From Telmatactis stephensoni (lineage: Eukaryota; Cnidaria; Anthozoa; Actiniaria; Isophelliidae), in the NCBI GenBank assembly GCA_029948255.1, contig JALIZF010001804.1, forward strand, positions 682,001 to 746,000: a stretch of 64,000 nucleotides of DNA, in the 5' to 3' direction. Of the stretch, positions 53,493 to 63,728 are shown piece by piece (position 1 is the first letter of the stretch; every line of letters starts with the position of its first letter). The position numbers and the translations under genes are program-made. A model generated the notes under the pieces. It was not told the origin of the DNA and did not search any database. It was given only the letters and a program-made list of their open reading frames with translations.

Positions 53493-53577
53493 TGGACCCC
53501 TAGGCGGTTTCGAACCCGGCTCTTACATCTGCTCATTTGCTTCACAGTTCAAGGGTTTTCCAACTGCGCCACGGGAT
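53493..53577 (-). mobile_element. tRNA-like unit 1 inside the hAT-like element (85 nt)
   Basis: Minus strand: GATCCC pairs with GGGGTC as an acceptor stem. Perfect A-box TGGCGCAGTTGG (53560-53571) and perfect B-box GGTTCGAAACC (53506-53516), about 55 bp apart. No 7-nt anticodon loop could be placed confidently. The equivalent unit in copy 2 has a decayed B-box. Confidence 0.6.
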
Positions 53578-53651
53578 CGCGTAATTTGCACAACAATAGA
53601 TAGCCAATTCACAGAATACACTAGGTTATTTTGTCCTCCAAATCCCTTAGT

Positions 53652-53895
53652 AGTCCAGTTAGTCTAGTGGTAAGGTGCAGTCATTTACGGCCTAGGATCC
53701 GACTGTTTCCTCCCTCTTTGACCGCGAAGCTTGCTGCGTTCTACCGATAGCGCGGAAGGGGCCGAAATCTTCTTCCTATACGTAACATGCGATGATTCAG
53801 CAATTTGTCTGGATGCATGGTCGATTTTTTGGAGTTTTACATAAAATTAGCATACTAATTTCTTTGAGGTAACGAGTTCGAGTCCTGCCTGCGCC
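53652..53895 (+). mobile_element. Split tRNA-like pol III module D
   Basis: A-box TAGTCTAGTGG at 53660-53670. The core GGATCCGACTGTTTCCTC, GATAGCGCGGAAGGGGCC and GCGATGATTCAGC follows. B-box AGTTCGAGTCC (one mismatch) at 53875-53885, then TGCCTGCGCCAAC and a long T/C tract. The A-B distance is 215 bp. Confidence 0.65.
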
Positions 53896-54314
53896 AACAA
53901 CTTTTCTTTTTTTTTTTCTTCTTCTTTTTTTTTTTCTTTCTTTCTTTCTTTTTTTTTTTTTTTTTTCTTTTTTCTTTTTTCTTTTTTGCTTTTAATGGAT
54001 TCTATTTCTCTTCTCTAATTATTCTTGGCTTAAAATTCAGGTTTCAACGAAGAAAACTACACAAACTCTTTACATTAGCTTGATGCTTTCAAATTTTTGC
54101 GTAATTTAGAAAAACATGCACATTCCTTGAAATAAGAGTTATCAGGGGAAATTTAGTAATTTTCCCCTGGAGTTATCTAAAAAAAATTCATTCCACTTTC
54201 CAAAAACCAGCGGTACCTCTGATACTTATACAGGTCATTCTAAAGCATTCCCTAATCCCAGCCGAAAATGGCATGGAAATCGAACCTCCCCTATCAATAT
54301 GCTTGCGACGAGCC

Positions 54315-55190
54315 AGCACTTCTGCGACAATATGAAGTTCAGTATGACTTGTGTAATTTAAGTTTTAACGGTATTGAAATAGTGAAATTGTTATAACGTC
54401 TGAAAAATACGCGCATTTGGAAAAAATAATTTTGAAAAATTGTTCCAGGGCCGTACTTAATTTTTTTGACGCTTGACGGTTAAAATTTCCCTCAGTTTGA
54501 CCATTGACAGTTAAAATTTAGGCCGTTTGACACGGTTATGGTACGGCACGGTTACGGTTACGGCACGACATGTTACGGTACGGCATGGGTACGGTACGTT
54601 TACAGCAGGAATTCTGAATGTTTTCCGCATTGATAACGCGGAACTGACGCTTGGTCTCAGCGAGGCGTGGCCCGTATCACTTTCATTTGAAAACTATTCA
54701 TGGAGTGCAATATAGCTGTTGTAATTTACCTCTGGTTTAATTTTTTTTAGGTCATTGTTTTACATTTTCAACCTACTTGTTTTCAATTTAATCCTTTGCA
54801 ACTAACCCTTACACATACTTTACCCACCATAAAACCCTAAGCCTGACTTTAAAACTTCCCTCAGAAAATTAAGATTTCAACCAGTGGAAAGAATTGAACC
54901 GCAACTGATAGTCAACTATATGTACACGGTTTGCTGAGAGGCGTTGAGGAGGAAGAGGTATACGTGTATTTCAAATAAATCTTTGTTTCACTGATGTACT
55001 GCAATCATTTATGAGCCAAACATTGAATAGCTACATTATTGACTTCTCATTTTGATGAAATTATATATCATGGAATAAAACCAATATACACTAATTTGTA
55101 ATTGAACATCAGTATATCAAATCCCTTTGGGAATTTCATGACAAAATGTCGAAGTCCCCTGGTTCGCCTGCCTGGAGTTAACAAAAACTT
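54315..55190. other. Intergenic; short TACGGCACGG repeat at 54533-54600
   Basis: A run of ACGGTTACGGCACG-like decamers; otherwise AT-rich with nothing identified. A lone B-box-like GGTTCAATTC (minus) near 54885 has no convincing partner. Confidence 0.5.
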
Positions 55191-55194
55191 AAAA

Positions 55195-55465
55195 AAAGAA
55201 AGGAAAGGAAGGAAAAGAAAATGAAAGAAAAGAAAAGAAAAGAAAAGAAAAGAAAAGAAAAGAAAAGAAAAGAAAAGAAAAGAAAAGAAAAGAAAAGAAA
55301 AGAAAAGAAGTTAAGAGAAAAGAAAATGAAAGAAAAGAAAAGAAATTAAAGAAAAGAAAAGAAAAGAAAAGAAAAGAAGAGAAAAGAAGAGAAAAGAAAA
55401 GAAGAGAAAAGAAAAGAAGAAAAAAGAAAAGGAAAGGAAAGGAAAGAAAAGAAAAGAAAAAAACA
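55195..55465 (+). repeat. (AAAAG)n microsatellite
   Basis: About 270 bp of mostly perfect AAAAG units with AAGAG and GGAAA interruptions. Confidence 0.97.
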
Positions 55466-56375
55466 AAAATTAATTATCTATTTTTCGCAACGCCACAACT
55501 GATTGCAGAAAAAGAGCGTCCTTCAATAGTCGCAATGTTTTTGAGTTCGTGAGCACAATTTGCCAAAATTAATTGCCTCCTGTAACCATCTGTAACATAT
55601 TGACAAAATACTGTAACTCTCTGAGTTGGTTGAAAATTCTGCCAATTAAGACCGCAAAATCCATGAGCTAATTCGATTTAATCGAAAATCGTATATTCCT
55701 ATCCATGGCGTACTGTAGCTTTTTGTTCGGCAACAATTTCATTCAGATTATGATGTTATGATGTACAATATTTTGTACTATATTTTGATTACAAAAACTG
55801 GTTAAAATGCATATTCATCAAAGCTTTTTTACGGTAGGAAAACAAATGGATTACATCGGTCTGAGGGGAAAAAATATTTCGTCGTTTTTTTAACTGAACA
55901 CAAAACGCGCTCTGTGTATTAGCAGAAACAAAAGAAAACAAATAGAAATAAAGAAAATAAAGAAAATAAATTCTCGTAAATTTTACATTTCTTGAAGATA
56001 TATTCAAAAGTTACTTTATATTTGTCATATCATGAACTCATAGGTTATATCTAAATGAAAATCTCATTTTCTAGCCAATTTTTAGCGGATTTTAGCCAAA
56101 CCGGAAATACCAAGCGCGGCCTTCAAACAAAACCGTCTGGGTTCCCTGTTGATTTCCGTCTCTTCGATCAAAGACGTACATCGTGGTCTCTCACGCTGTG
56201 GAATACCACAACTAAAGCTGCTGGATCACAAAACACATTATTTTCAACCAAGAAAGAGTCAGTATTTAGTGACGCTACGTCTTTTGAGATGTACTACATA
56301 AAATATGATTGAAGATCAGGAGAAAAAATAGTGGATTTCTATCTGCTTGGTTGAATAAGTGACCTAAAACAAAAC
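55466..56375. other. Upstream region of the PH-domain gene
   Basis: No repeat or exon clearly recognised. An 85-codon frame at 56055-56312 (+) shows no domain; it may lie in a promoter or 5' UTR. Confidence 0.4.
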
Positions 56376-57074
56376 ATGGCTGATACTATCGAGAGATTAC
56401 GGTATACGATGTTGGAGGACCGGAGCGACGAAAATGCTACACATGGAGAATATCTCAAAAAGAAAATAAAGAAGAAGACTTGGAAGGACTTTTGGGTCAT
56501 TGTGAAGGATAATATGATGCTATTTTTCCATCGCGATGATGGTGGATGGGCCGGTAGTATAGAATTGACGCGAGGTTCAACATGTACACTTATAATCAAT
56601 GGTACACACGTTGGAAGAACTCACGGATTTTCCGACGTAACTTTGAGCGCCGAAATAGCTGAACTTAATAAACGAAGAAAAGACTTAGGTACTTTAAAGT
56701 TTGCTCTTAAAACTAAAAATGGAGTTCACTTATTTAAAGCTAGTTCTGAAGTTTTATGCCTTGAATGGATTCGAGTTTTAAGAAAAGTTGTGGTGGGTCT
56801 GAGCCACGAGGTAAGTTGTGGTCTTTCATCGAATCCTACACAGCAATCCGAAGTAAAGGAAGGACAGAGGAATAATAACAAAGCTTCAAAGAAATCCTTC
56901 ACTTACGAAGCTTTTGAAACTGAGGACGGCGAACTTGAAGTGCAAAGCGATTCAAGAAAGATGACACGGAGTAAATCTATGCGAGAAACACACAACCCGT
57001 TCAGTCGAACAAGATTTCACTCATTTCGTAGTTTAAGAACATTTCATAGATATAATTCCTTGCAAGCTGAATAG
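56376..57074 (+). CDS. Single-exon PH-domain protein, 232 residues
   Basis: Starts MADTIERLRY. A pleckstrin-homology domain spans about residues 23-140: GEYLKKKIKKKTWKDFWVIV gives strands 1-2 with the basic loop typical of phosphoinositide binding. TLKFALKTKNGVHLFKASS follows, then a C-terminal helix with the hallmark Trp131 (CLEWIRVLRK). The tail is low in predicted structure, with an acidic FETEDGELEV stretch and a basic RKMTRSKSMRE patch. The intervening loop (about 65-105) is longer than in a minimal PH domain. No intron is needed and AATAAA lies at 57366, so the frame appears complete. Probably a membrane-recruited adaptor; family not identified. Confidence 0.85.
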   Translation: MADTIERLRYTMLEDRSDENATHGEYLKKKIKKKTWKDFWVIVKDNMMLFFHRDDGGWAGSIELTRGSTCTLIINGTHVGRTHGFSDVTLSAEIAELNKRRKDLGTLKFALKTKNGVHLFKASSEVLCLEWIRVLRKVVVGLSHEVSCGLSSNPTQQSEVKEGQRNNNKASKKSFTYEAFETEDGELEVQSDSRKMTRSKSMRETHNPFSRTRFHSFRSLRTFHRYNSLQAE

Positions 57075-57365
57075 AAGTAACTATAAAGTGTATTTTTAAG
57101 ACAAGAATCAAAACAAAACAATTGTTTAACGGATTAACAGGGTATAATAGATGTGACACGAACAATATCTACTCAGTTTACACACAATCAATACGATCGG
57201 CGTTTGGGAATCGAATTCTGATAGTACGTTTGAGATGCTCAAAATCTTCGTAAAATTTTCCTTTATTATATTTTACATTGGTCTTGTTTTTAGAATTATC
57301 TTTATCGAGTATCTAAGTTTTATCAATGGAAATTTTGATCGTCTTGTATTTCATTACCTTATTGA

Positions 57366-57371
57366 AATAAA
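57366..57371 (+). promoter_or_regulatory. Polyadenylation signal of the PH-domain gene
   Basis: AATAAA about 290 bp after the stop codon; a second hexamer follows within 15 bp. Confidence 0.6.
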
Positions 57372-57639
57372 GTTGTAAAATAAAAACCAATGGCTGACAT
57401 CTAAGTATTGTTTTCATTGCAAGTACAAGATTTAATTATTCGTCGTACGATCGATTTTCCATCAAAAGTAATTGATTTTCAATTAACATTTTTCGTCCGA
57501 TGAAAATTTATGTGAATATTAATCCGTTTACCTTTTTTGACTGATTTTACCTTTATTTTTATTTTTATGCATCCTGTTTTATTAATATTTTGTTTTATTA
57601 TTATTTTGTTTTATTATTATTTTGTTATATTATTATTTT

Positions 57640-57922
57640 GTTGTATTTATTATTCTATTCTATTCTATTCTATTCTATTCTATTTATTTTGTTGTATTTA
57701 CTATTCTATTCTATTCTATTCTATTCTATTCTATTCTATTCTATTCTATTCTATTCTATTCTATTCTATTCTATTCTATTCTATTCTATTCTATTCTATT
57801 CTATTCTATTCTATTCTATTCTATTCTATTCTATTCTATTCTATTCTATTCTATTCTATTCTATTCTATTCTATTCTATTCTATTCTATTCTATTCTATT
57901 CTATTCTATTCTATTCTATTCC
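57640..57922 (+). repeat. (ATTCT)n pentanucleotide microsatellite, over 50 units
   Basis: Near-perfect TTCTA/ATTCT repeats, interrupted once at about 57684-57702 by TTATTTTGTTGTATTTAC. Preceded by TTATTATTTTGT repeats. ILFYS frames are artefacts. Confidence 0.98.
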
Positions 57923-58074
57923 TATTTTTAACTTAGATAACTCCAACAACAACAAATCTTTTATTACATTCATAATTACCGCAGTTCCGGAGTAATTGTT
58001 GGAAGATTGGGTAAACGGCGACATGCAGTCTGATATTTTTTCCCCTTGTACAGAAATAAAATAGGAGAGGCTGA

Positions 58075-58076
<2 letters not shown>

Positions 58077-58117
<41 letters not shown>

Positions 58118-58250
58118 TATTCATCCATTCACCCATTCATTCATCCATGTATTCATTCATTCGTTCATTCGTTCATTCGTTCATTCATTTGTTCATTCAT
58201 CCATCCATCCATTCATTCATTCATTTACTCATTCATTCATTCTCTTTCAA
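58077..58250 (+). repeat. (CT)n followed by (ATTC)n / (ATCC)n microsatellite
   Basis: About 19 CT units at 58077-58115, then imperfect tetranucleotides CATTCATTCGTTCATTCATC to about 58250. Confidence 0.95.
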
Positions 58251-58795
58251 TCTTTTATTTATTTATTTTTTCCTATTTTATATGCTATTTGAGTTGAATT
58301 CATTAAGGAGCGTCATCTGGAGATATCCCAGGAAACTTCTTTTTATGGAAACAGCCTAAAACTGAATGTTGACACTGTTAAAATAAGAGACACTGAAATC
58401 AGTGCAAAGTTACTATTAGAAAGCGTTTCTTTGTGCTCTCTTCAAGTACTGCAATGCGACTGGGTAAACTTCGCAACTGAAATGACACAATACTGACATA
58501 TATAACAAACACAATACTGGAAATTTCTTGTAAAATAAGTAGCCTATTTACTCGTGCCTCAGTTTCTTTGTATTTAAAGTCCAAACAAAAAAAATCTAGA
58601 TTGAAACGAAAGTGGTGATTGCCACTTTTTGTTGTTAATATAATATCCGGACCGGTATAAGACAATTCGTTGATTTTTTCACGGAGTCATTCACTCTTTC
58701 AAAGCAATCCATTCGGTGCGCAGAGAAGGATTTTGCTAAAAATCTCTTAGGATAGCGAAAGGATAAAGCGGGAAGCATTGAGGATCTGTATTCTA

Positions 58796-59944
58796 ATGAT
58801 GGATTTCTTAGTTTTGGGTGAAAATATAACCAACACTTCAGAGTCAGTTGTGCGATCTGGTTTTTCGGATCGTTTGATTAAATCGTACTGGATTTTAGTG
58901 ATAACTACAGGGTGTTACTTGTGTTTGCTGGCTATAGGGACCACGTTGGCGAATGGCCTACTTTTGCTGACCATCTACAAAGACTCAGGATATTATTTTA
59001 GAAAGCCTGTTACTATTCTTATAGCAGCTTTAGCTGGGGCAGATTTCTTAAATGGTTTAGTAATCGACCCACTTCATGCTTACCGATACCTCTCCATCTA
59101 CCGTGGAACTATAACTTTAGAAGAATATAAAAAAGTGTTAGTAATTTCAATGTTCTTTGGTGCAGTGACAATGAATGCTTCGTATCTTATTGTCCTTCTT
59201 TTGTCAGCTACACAACTAATTGCTGTAGTATTTCCTTACAAACATAAAACTATAGTAACTACAAGAACTGTAAGTATTGCAACTACAATTTCTGTTGTCT
59301 ACTGTATTGTCTTTGCACTGTCTTACATCATCGGTGTTCCCATCAAAGTCTTCGAAATGATTGAAGTATTTGTTCACATGACTGGGCTGACCATTTTACT
59401 AGTGATAGCTTACATTTGCTTACAAATATTCTACACAAAGCAAAGGGCAAGACTAAGTCGTCTTTTTGCCAACCGACAATCATCAATTCACAGTAGTAAT
59501 AGGTCTTTCCCAGCTCAAAGAAAATTCCTTCTTGTAAACTTATCGCTAATTGCGTGTTTGCTAGTGTCAAGCTTGCCAGTAACAGTCGTTTGGTATGTCT
59601 ATATTTTCTCCAACGCAATGACACCAACTCAAATGTACCTAAGACGCAATGTCGCTATAATTGTTGATAGTTTTTTGTTTCTCAAATTCCTCATTGATCC
59701 TTTTATATATGCCTGGCGACTACCCAACTATCGAAATGCCTTGAAGCGAACCTTGGCACATATGTGCCCCAAGATATCATCACCCACTAGTTTGTCACAA
59801 TTAAAGAGAGGACATTTCACCCTTTCGACAAGAACAACGTCAACGGAACACAGGAATCCCAATTCAAGACGGTTGAGAAGCATGGAGTCTTTTGAAAGAC
59901 GTGATATACAACTGGTAGATGTCTGCTGGGTCAGCCAAGTCTGA
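58796..59944 (+). CDS. Class A (rhodopsin-like) GPCR, single exon, 382 residues
   Basis: Seven hydrophobic segments fit a plasma-membrane G-protein-coupled receptor: TM1 about 32-61 (LANG, N53), TM2 72-92 (AGAD, D83), TM3 114-144, TM4 158-180, TM5 190-213, TM6 245-270 (P261), TM7 285-308 ending DPFIYAWR. Two N-glycosylation sequons (N10, N13) lie in the short N-terminus. The DRY motif after TM3 reads TQL (ATQLIAVVFPY), and the usual cysteine at the top of TM3 is missing. ATG ATG at 58796/58799 gives the start; the upstream in-frame TTG was not used. AATAAA follows at 60245. Intronless class A receptors are common in cnidarians; ligand unknown. Confidence 0.9.
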   Translation: MMDFLVLGENITNTSESVVRSGFSDRLIKSYWILVITTGCYLCLLAIGTTLANGLLLLTIYKDSGYYFRKPVTILIAALAGADFLNGLVIDPLHAYRYLSIYRGTITLEEYKKVLVISMFFGAVTMNASYLIVLLLSATQLIAVVFPYKHKTIVTTRTVSIATTISVVYCIVFALSYIIGVPIKVFEMIEVFVHMTGLTILLVIAYICLQIFYTKQRARLSRLFANRQSSIHSSNRSFPAQRKFLLVNLSLIACLLVSSLPVTVVWYVYIFSNAMTPTQMYLRRNVAIIVDSFLFLKFLIDPFIYAWRLPNYRNALKRTLAHMCPKISSPTSLSQLKRGHFTLSTRTTSTEHRNPNSRRLRSMESFERRDIQLVDVCWVSQV

Positions 59945-60244
59945 TTCTTGCAGTTTTACTGGCAACTGAAACCGTTCTGAATTTTTTTGCTTCACTTATT
60001 ACCATCCACTGCGCGCGCGCCGACAAAATCGTCCCAACAATTCTGGCAATGATTGTAGCTACTAATTGGTCTCATTTGTTAAAATTATAACGCTTGCGAC
60101 ACTAATTACGGCCTGGCAAGAAGCCATACTAAGATACCAATCGGAGTCGGTGATGAAGCTGTGGTCACAGTGATCATACAGCAAGATAAAACCTGCTTCC
60201 TGCCATTAAATAACCCTTTCAGCATCAGATTTTTTTCATTTGGC

Positions 60245-60250
60245 AATAAA
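60245..60250 (+). promoter_or_regulatory. GPCR gene polyadenylation signal
   Basis: AATAAA about 300 bp after the GPCR stop codon. Confidence 0.55.
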
Positions 60251-60267
60251 GCAGTAATATATACAGT

Positions 60268-60446
60268 CCAATAGGACGTTTGCATTATGGTGTCATATAC
60301 TCCAGAATGCTTTGCGCACTTTCTTTGTAAAGTGATTTATGCTCATTCATTTTACTTTAGGAATAAAAATTCAAATACGAAAAAAAGTCGTAAAACATTC
60401 TGGTAGTTGGAGTAAAATGACACCATCGTGCAAATGTCCTTTTGCC
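60268..60446. mobile_element. ~180 bp foldback element
   Basis: AATAGGACGTTTGCATTATG pairs with CATCGTGCAAATGTCCTTTT; TACTCCAGAATG pairs with CATTCTGGTAGTTGGAGTA. Confidence 0.75.
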
Positions 60447-60894
60447 AGGACTTCTATATAGGGCGAGGTTAGTTTATCGTATTTTGGTCGGTATTATTAA
60501 ATGTTTAGCGGTATTACACTCATATATAAGCTTAATAGAAATCCTGGTATTGATACCATAAGTATGTATGGGTATAGCGGGAAGATCATTTTAACTAAAT
60601 TACGATTACATAACGACAAATTTGAAATACAGTAGATAGAAGAGATCAGGCCCGTCGCCAGCATATTGATAGGGGAGGTTCGTTTGGCTTGGATTAGGGA
60701 AAATTTCATTGGACAACTATTATTTCACGAATTTTGTTTTTCTAAATTACGCAAAAAAATTGAAAGCATCAAACTAATGTAAGGAGTTTATGTAGTTTTC
60801 TTCATTGAAGAACTTAATTTTAAGCCAAGAAACTGAATTAGAGAAGAGAAATAGAATCCATTCAAAACAGAAAAAAGAGAAAAAAGAAAAATTG

Positions 60895-61141
60895 TTGGCG
60901 CAGGCAGGACTCGAACCCCTTACTCAAAGAAATTAGTATGCAAATTTTATGTAAAACCCAAAAAATCGGACCATGCATCCAGACAAATCGCTGAATCATC
61001 GCATGTTACGTATAGGATGGAGATTTCGGCCCCTTCCGCGCTATCCGGTAGAACGCAGCAAGCTTCGCAGTCAAAGAGGGAGGAAACAGTCGGATCCTAG
61101 GCCGTAAATGACTGAACCTTACCACTAGACTAACTGGACTA
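60895..61141 (-). mobile_element. Split tRNA-like pol III module E
   Basis: Minus strand: A-box TAGTCTAGTGG at 61122-61132 and the conserved core. Perfect B-box GGTTCGAGTCC at 60907-60917, then TGCCTGCGCCAAC. Close copy of module D; B-box is better preserved than in D. Confidence 0.65.
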
Positions 61142-61212
61142 CTGAGGGATTTGGAGAACAAAATAACCTAGTGTATCCTGTAAATTGGCTGCCTATTGTT
61201 GTGCAAATTACG

Positions 61213-61298
61213 CGATCCCGTGGCGCAGTCGGAAAACCCTTGAACTGTGAAGCAAGTGAGCAGATGTAAGAGCCGGGTTCATAACAGGCTAGGGGCTC
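61213..61298 (+). mobile_element. tRNA-like unit 1, second copy, decayed B-box
   Basis: A-box TGGCGCAGTCGG at 61221-61232 is intact. The B-box reads GGGTTCATAAC, a broken form of the GGTTCGAAACC in copy 1. A T/C tract follows. Confidence 0.55.
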
Positions 61299-61822
61299 AT
61301 CTTTATTTTTTCTTTTTTTTTTTTTTTCTTTTTTTCTTTTCTTTCTTTAATTTTTTTTCTTTTCTTTGTTTCTTTTTTTCTGTCTCAAAATCAAAATTAG
61401 TTGTTGATCAAAAACAAAGAGAGAGAGAGCCCGAGAGAGAGAGGAGAGAAAAGATAGAAAAAGAAGGAGAATATGAAAGAATAAATAGAAATGGTGGAAA
61501 ATACTTCAGTTCATGACCATGTGTTAAAACTAATTAAGAAATTGTTAAAATAAATAGCTGAAGATTGGGGTTTTTGATAAAACCACAATTCACTAGCATG
61601 ATTCGTTCAAGGTTCATTTAGAGAGTAATGCAACAATTTGACTGTAGTTTTTTGATCGATAAAGGAAAGTACTAGTAGCTAGCCTAAGCTAAGCGGCTAT
61701 TTTCTGGGAGAAAGGAGGGGAGGGAGGTTCGCTCGAACCTTCGAACCACCCCAAGCGACGGGCCTGTGAGATACATAGAGAATATTATAAGGTGGTGCAA
61801 AGATATGAATTTTATTTTCGAG

Positions 61823-62114
61823 TGGTAGCAAGAGACCATAATACTAAGAGAGCGAAACTCAGTATTGATGTCTGTGCGATGTTCATGGCGGCTAAGGCTA
61901 TTTTTAGTAACTTCGCCATCACGCGCGCAAGGCCCTCAACAAATAGAATTTGGTTTTTGACGTGCGCGCGGACAGGACCGTTTGAATTCTATTGTTTAAG
62001 AGCCTTGCGCGCGTGATGGCGAAGTTACTAAAAATAGCCTTAGCCGCCACGAACATCGCACAGACATCAATACTGAGTTTCGCTCTCTTAGTATTATGGT
62101 CTCTTGGTGGTAGT
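61823..62114. mobile_element. ~290 bp foldback MITE with ~115 bp arms
   Basis: AGAGACCATAATACTAAGAG (61830) pairs with CTCTTAGTATTATGGTCTCT (62084). The arms continue through GATGTCTGTGCGATGTTC and TTCGCCATCACGCGCGCAAG. The same peptide frame therefore appears on both strands. Confidence 0.9.
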
Positions 62115-62479
62115 GAAAGCAATATTTTACGAGCGAGCGCAGGAATTGGCGGGAAAAATTTTTAGGATGCGCGCGCGTACATCCGGGACATTTGGTACAT
62201 AACTTTTTCATATTCTCACTAGTGACAATATGGAAAATACGAGTGTTTTAGCTTCCGGTGAAACACTGTTATCCATATAATAAAGATAAATACAAACGTG
62301 GGTGCTGTATCAAACTCACTCTTATATTAGTATACTGGTTTGTCCTGAGAGTTTGTTGATGAAATGTGAAAACAACAAACGTCAATCCAATGTAAAAATC
62401 AATAGAAAGATAAAGAAAAAGTAGATTTTTTTGTCGCAGACAATACACGAACTCACAGCAAAAGCGGCCAATCAGTAAT

Positions 62480-62640
62480 ACCATTCATCCAAACAAATCG
62501 CTGAATCATCGTATGGATTTACGTAGAGGATGAAGATTTCGGCCACTTCCGCGCTATCCGGCAGAGAGAGAGAGAGAGATCCCGCTAGAATACCGTGCAA
62601 TTCTGAGGAAAAAATGACCCAGGCATCCAGGATTGGGCAA
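62480..62640 (-). mobile_element. Isolated core of the tRNA-like module (F)
   Basis: Minus strand: CCGGATAGCGCGGAAGTGGC, then CGAAATCTTCATCC, GTAAATCCATACGATGATTC and AGCGATTTGTTTGGAT. The flanking A-box half is not clear and a (GA)n run breaks the left part. Confidence 0.5.
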
Positions 62641-63000
62641 TCTATTGTTCAGATTACGTGGCCTGATGACGCTGTCCAAACTGACCTATAGATGGTCTGA
62701 GTTCGAGAGCGCTATGAATTTTTTTAGTGATTTTTTCTTTTTGTGTGTGTGTGTGCTGCTTGATTTATTAATTTTGCTTTTCAATTTTATTATCGTATTT
62801 TAAAATTATTTGATAAAGAAACTGAAAGGGTGAAATAAAAATACAGATAAAAAGCCAGAAAATAATGAAATTGAACAAACAAACCATCCTCAGGGACCCA
62901 AGTTGTCAGGGTGAGGACGAGGGAAGGTGAGGGAAAAGGGAAGAAGAGACGTCTCTCTTATTTACCGGTTTTATGATAATCTTTAAAGATTAAAAGAAAA

Positions 63001-63180
<180 letters not shown>

Positions 63181-63339
63181 AGTGTTCCCCAAACGGGATT
63201 AGCGATCAGAGGTGAGTTGCGTCTCCTTGCGTTCTCGTTTATCGGGGCCTTATTCTTGGCTTTCACGTGACGTCATCAAAAAAGTCACATGCTTCATATA
63301 GATCACTTAAAGTTGGGTCTATAGTATGTTCTTTATATC

Positions 63340-63400
63340 CATAATAGAAGTTGAACAGGGTTGCAGTCAAAGGGGGAGGAAACGGTCGGATCCCAGGCCA
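63340..63400 (-). mobile_element. Fragment of the module D/E type (G)
   Basis: GTCAAAGGGGGAGGAAACGG and TCGGATCCCAGGCC match the left part of the core in modules D and E, minus orientation; no A- or B-box. Confidence 0.45.
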
Positions 63401-63510
63401 TACTGAACCGCACATCAATGTCTACCTAGTGATTTGGAAGACAAAATAAATTCCGTCTATTGTCGCTGTTGTTTTCTTTTGTTTGGTGTTTGTTTATGTG
63501 TGTGTGTGTT

Positions 63511-63560
63511 CTTTTTGTTGTTGTTGTTGTTGTTATTGTTGTTGTTGTTGTTGTTGTTTC
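63511..63560 (+). repeat. (TTG)n microsatellite
   Basis: Runs of TTG; the poly-Cys frame here is an artefact. Confidence 0.9.
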
Positions 63561-63728
63561 GATTTTTATATTAACCGGGATTCCTGTGTGCTATGCTACA
63601 GTTTTGTAGCGGTCAGCGGACTATCAAAGCAGCCATGTTGGATCGATGAAAATAATGATGAAACATAGTCATCGAATGTTGTAAAATTACAGATTTTTAG
63701 GACAAAAACCAAAATTTTATAAATCAAG

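Larger units (their letters stand above)
53106..54314 (+). mobile_element. hAT-like non-autonomous element carrying two pol III-like units, copy 1
   Basis: Begins CAGGCCCGTCGCTTTGGG and ends with the near-inverted CAATATGCTTGCGACGAGCC. Colinear in reverse with 60647-61766, apart from an extra segment at about 54120-54250. CAG...CTG termini with short GC-rich TIRs recall hAT elements. No transposase frame. Contains divergent tRNA-like units at 53493-53577 (-) and 53652-53895 (+), each running outward into a pyrimidine tract. No clear 8 bp target duplication. Confidence 0.7.
60647..61766 (-). mobile_element. hAT-like non-autonomous element, copy 2 (inverse of copy 1)
   Basis: Starts CAGGCCCGTCGCC and ends GCGACGGGCCTG, a 12 bp perfect TIR. 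Interior is the reverse complement of 53106-54314, including both tRNA-like units (60895-61141 on minus, 61213-61298 on plus), now arranged back to back. No transposase. Confidence 0.78.

Noticed and set aside
57537..57995. Hydrophobic ILFYS-repeat protein
   Set aside because: Translation of the (ATTCT)n microsatellite.
58778..58795. GPCR start six codons upstream
   Set aside because: The upstream codon is TTG; the first in-frame ATG pair is 58796/58799.
63483..63668. Cys-rich small protein
   Set aside because: Translation of (TTG)n upstream of ELP3; no conserved cysteine framework.
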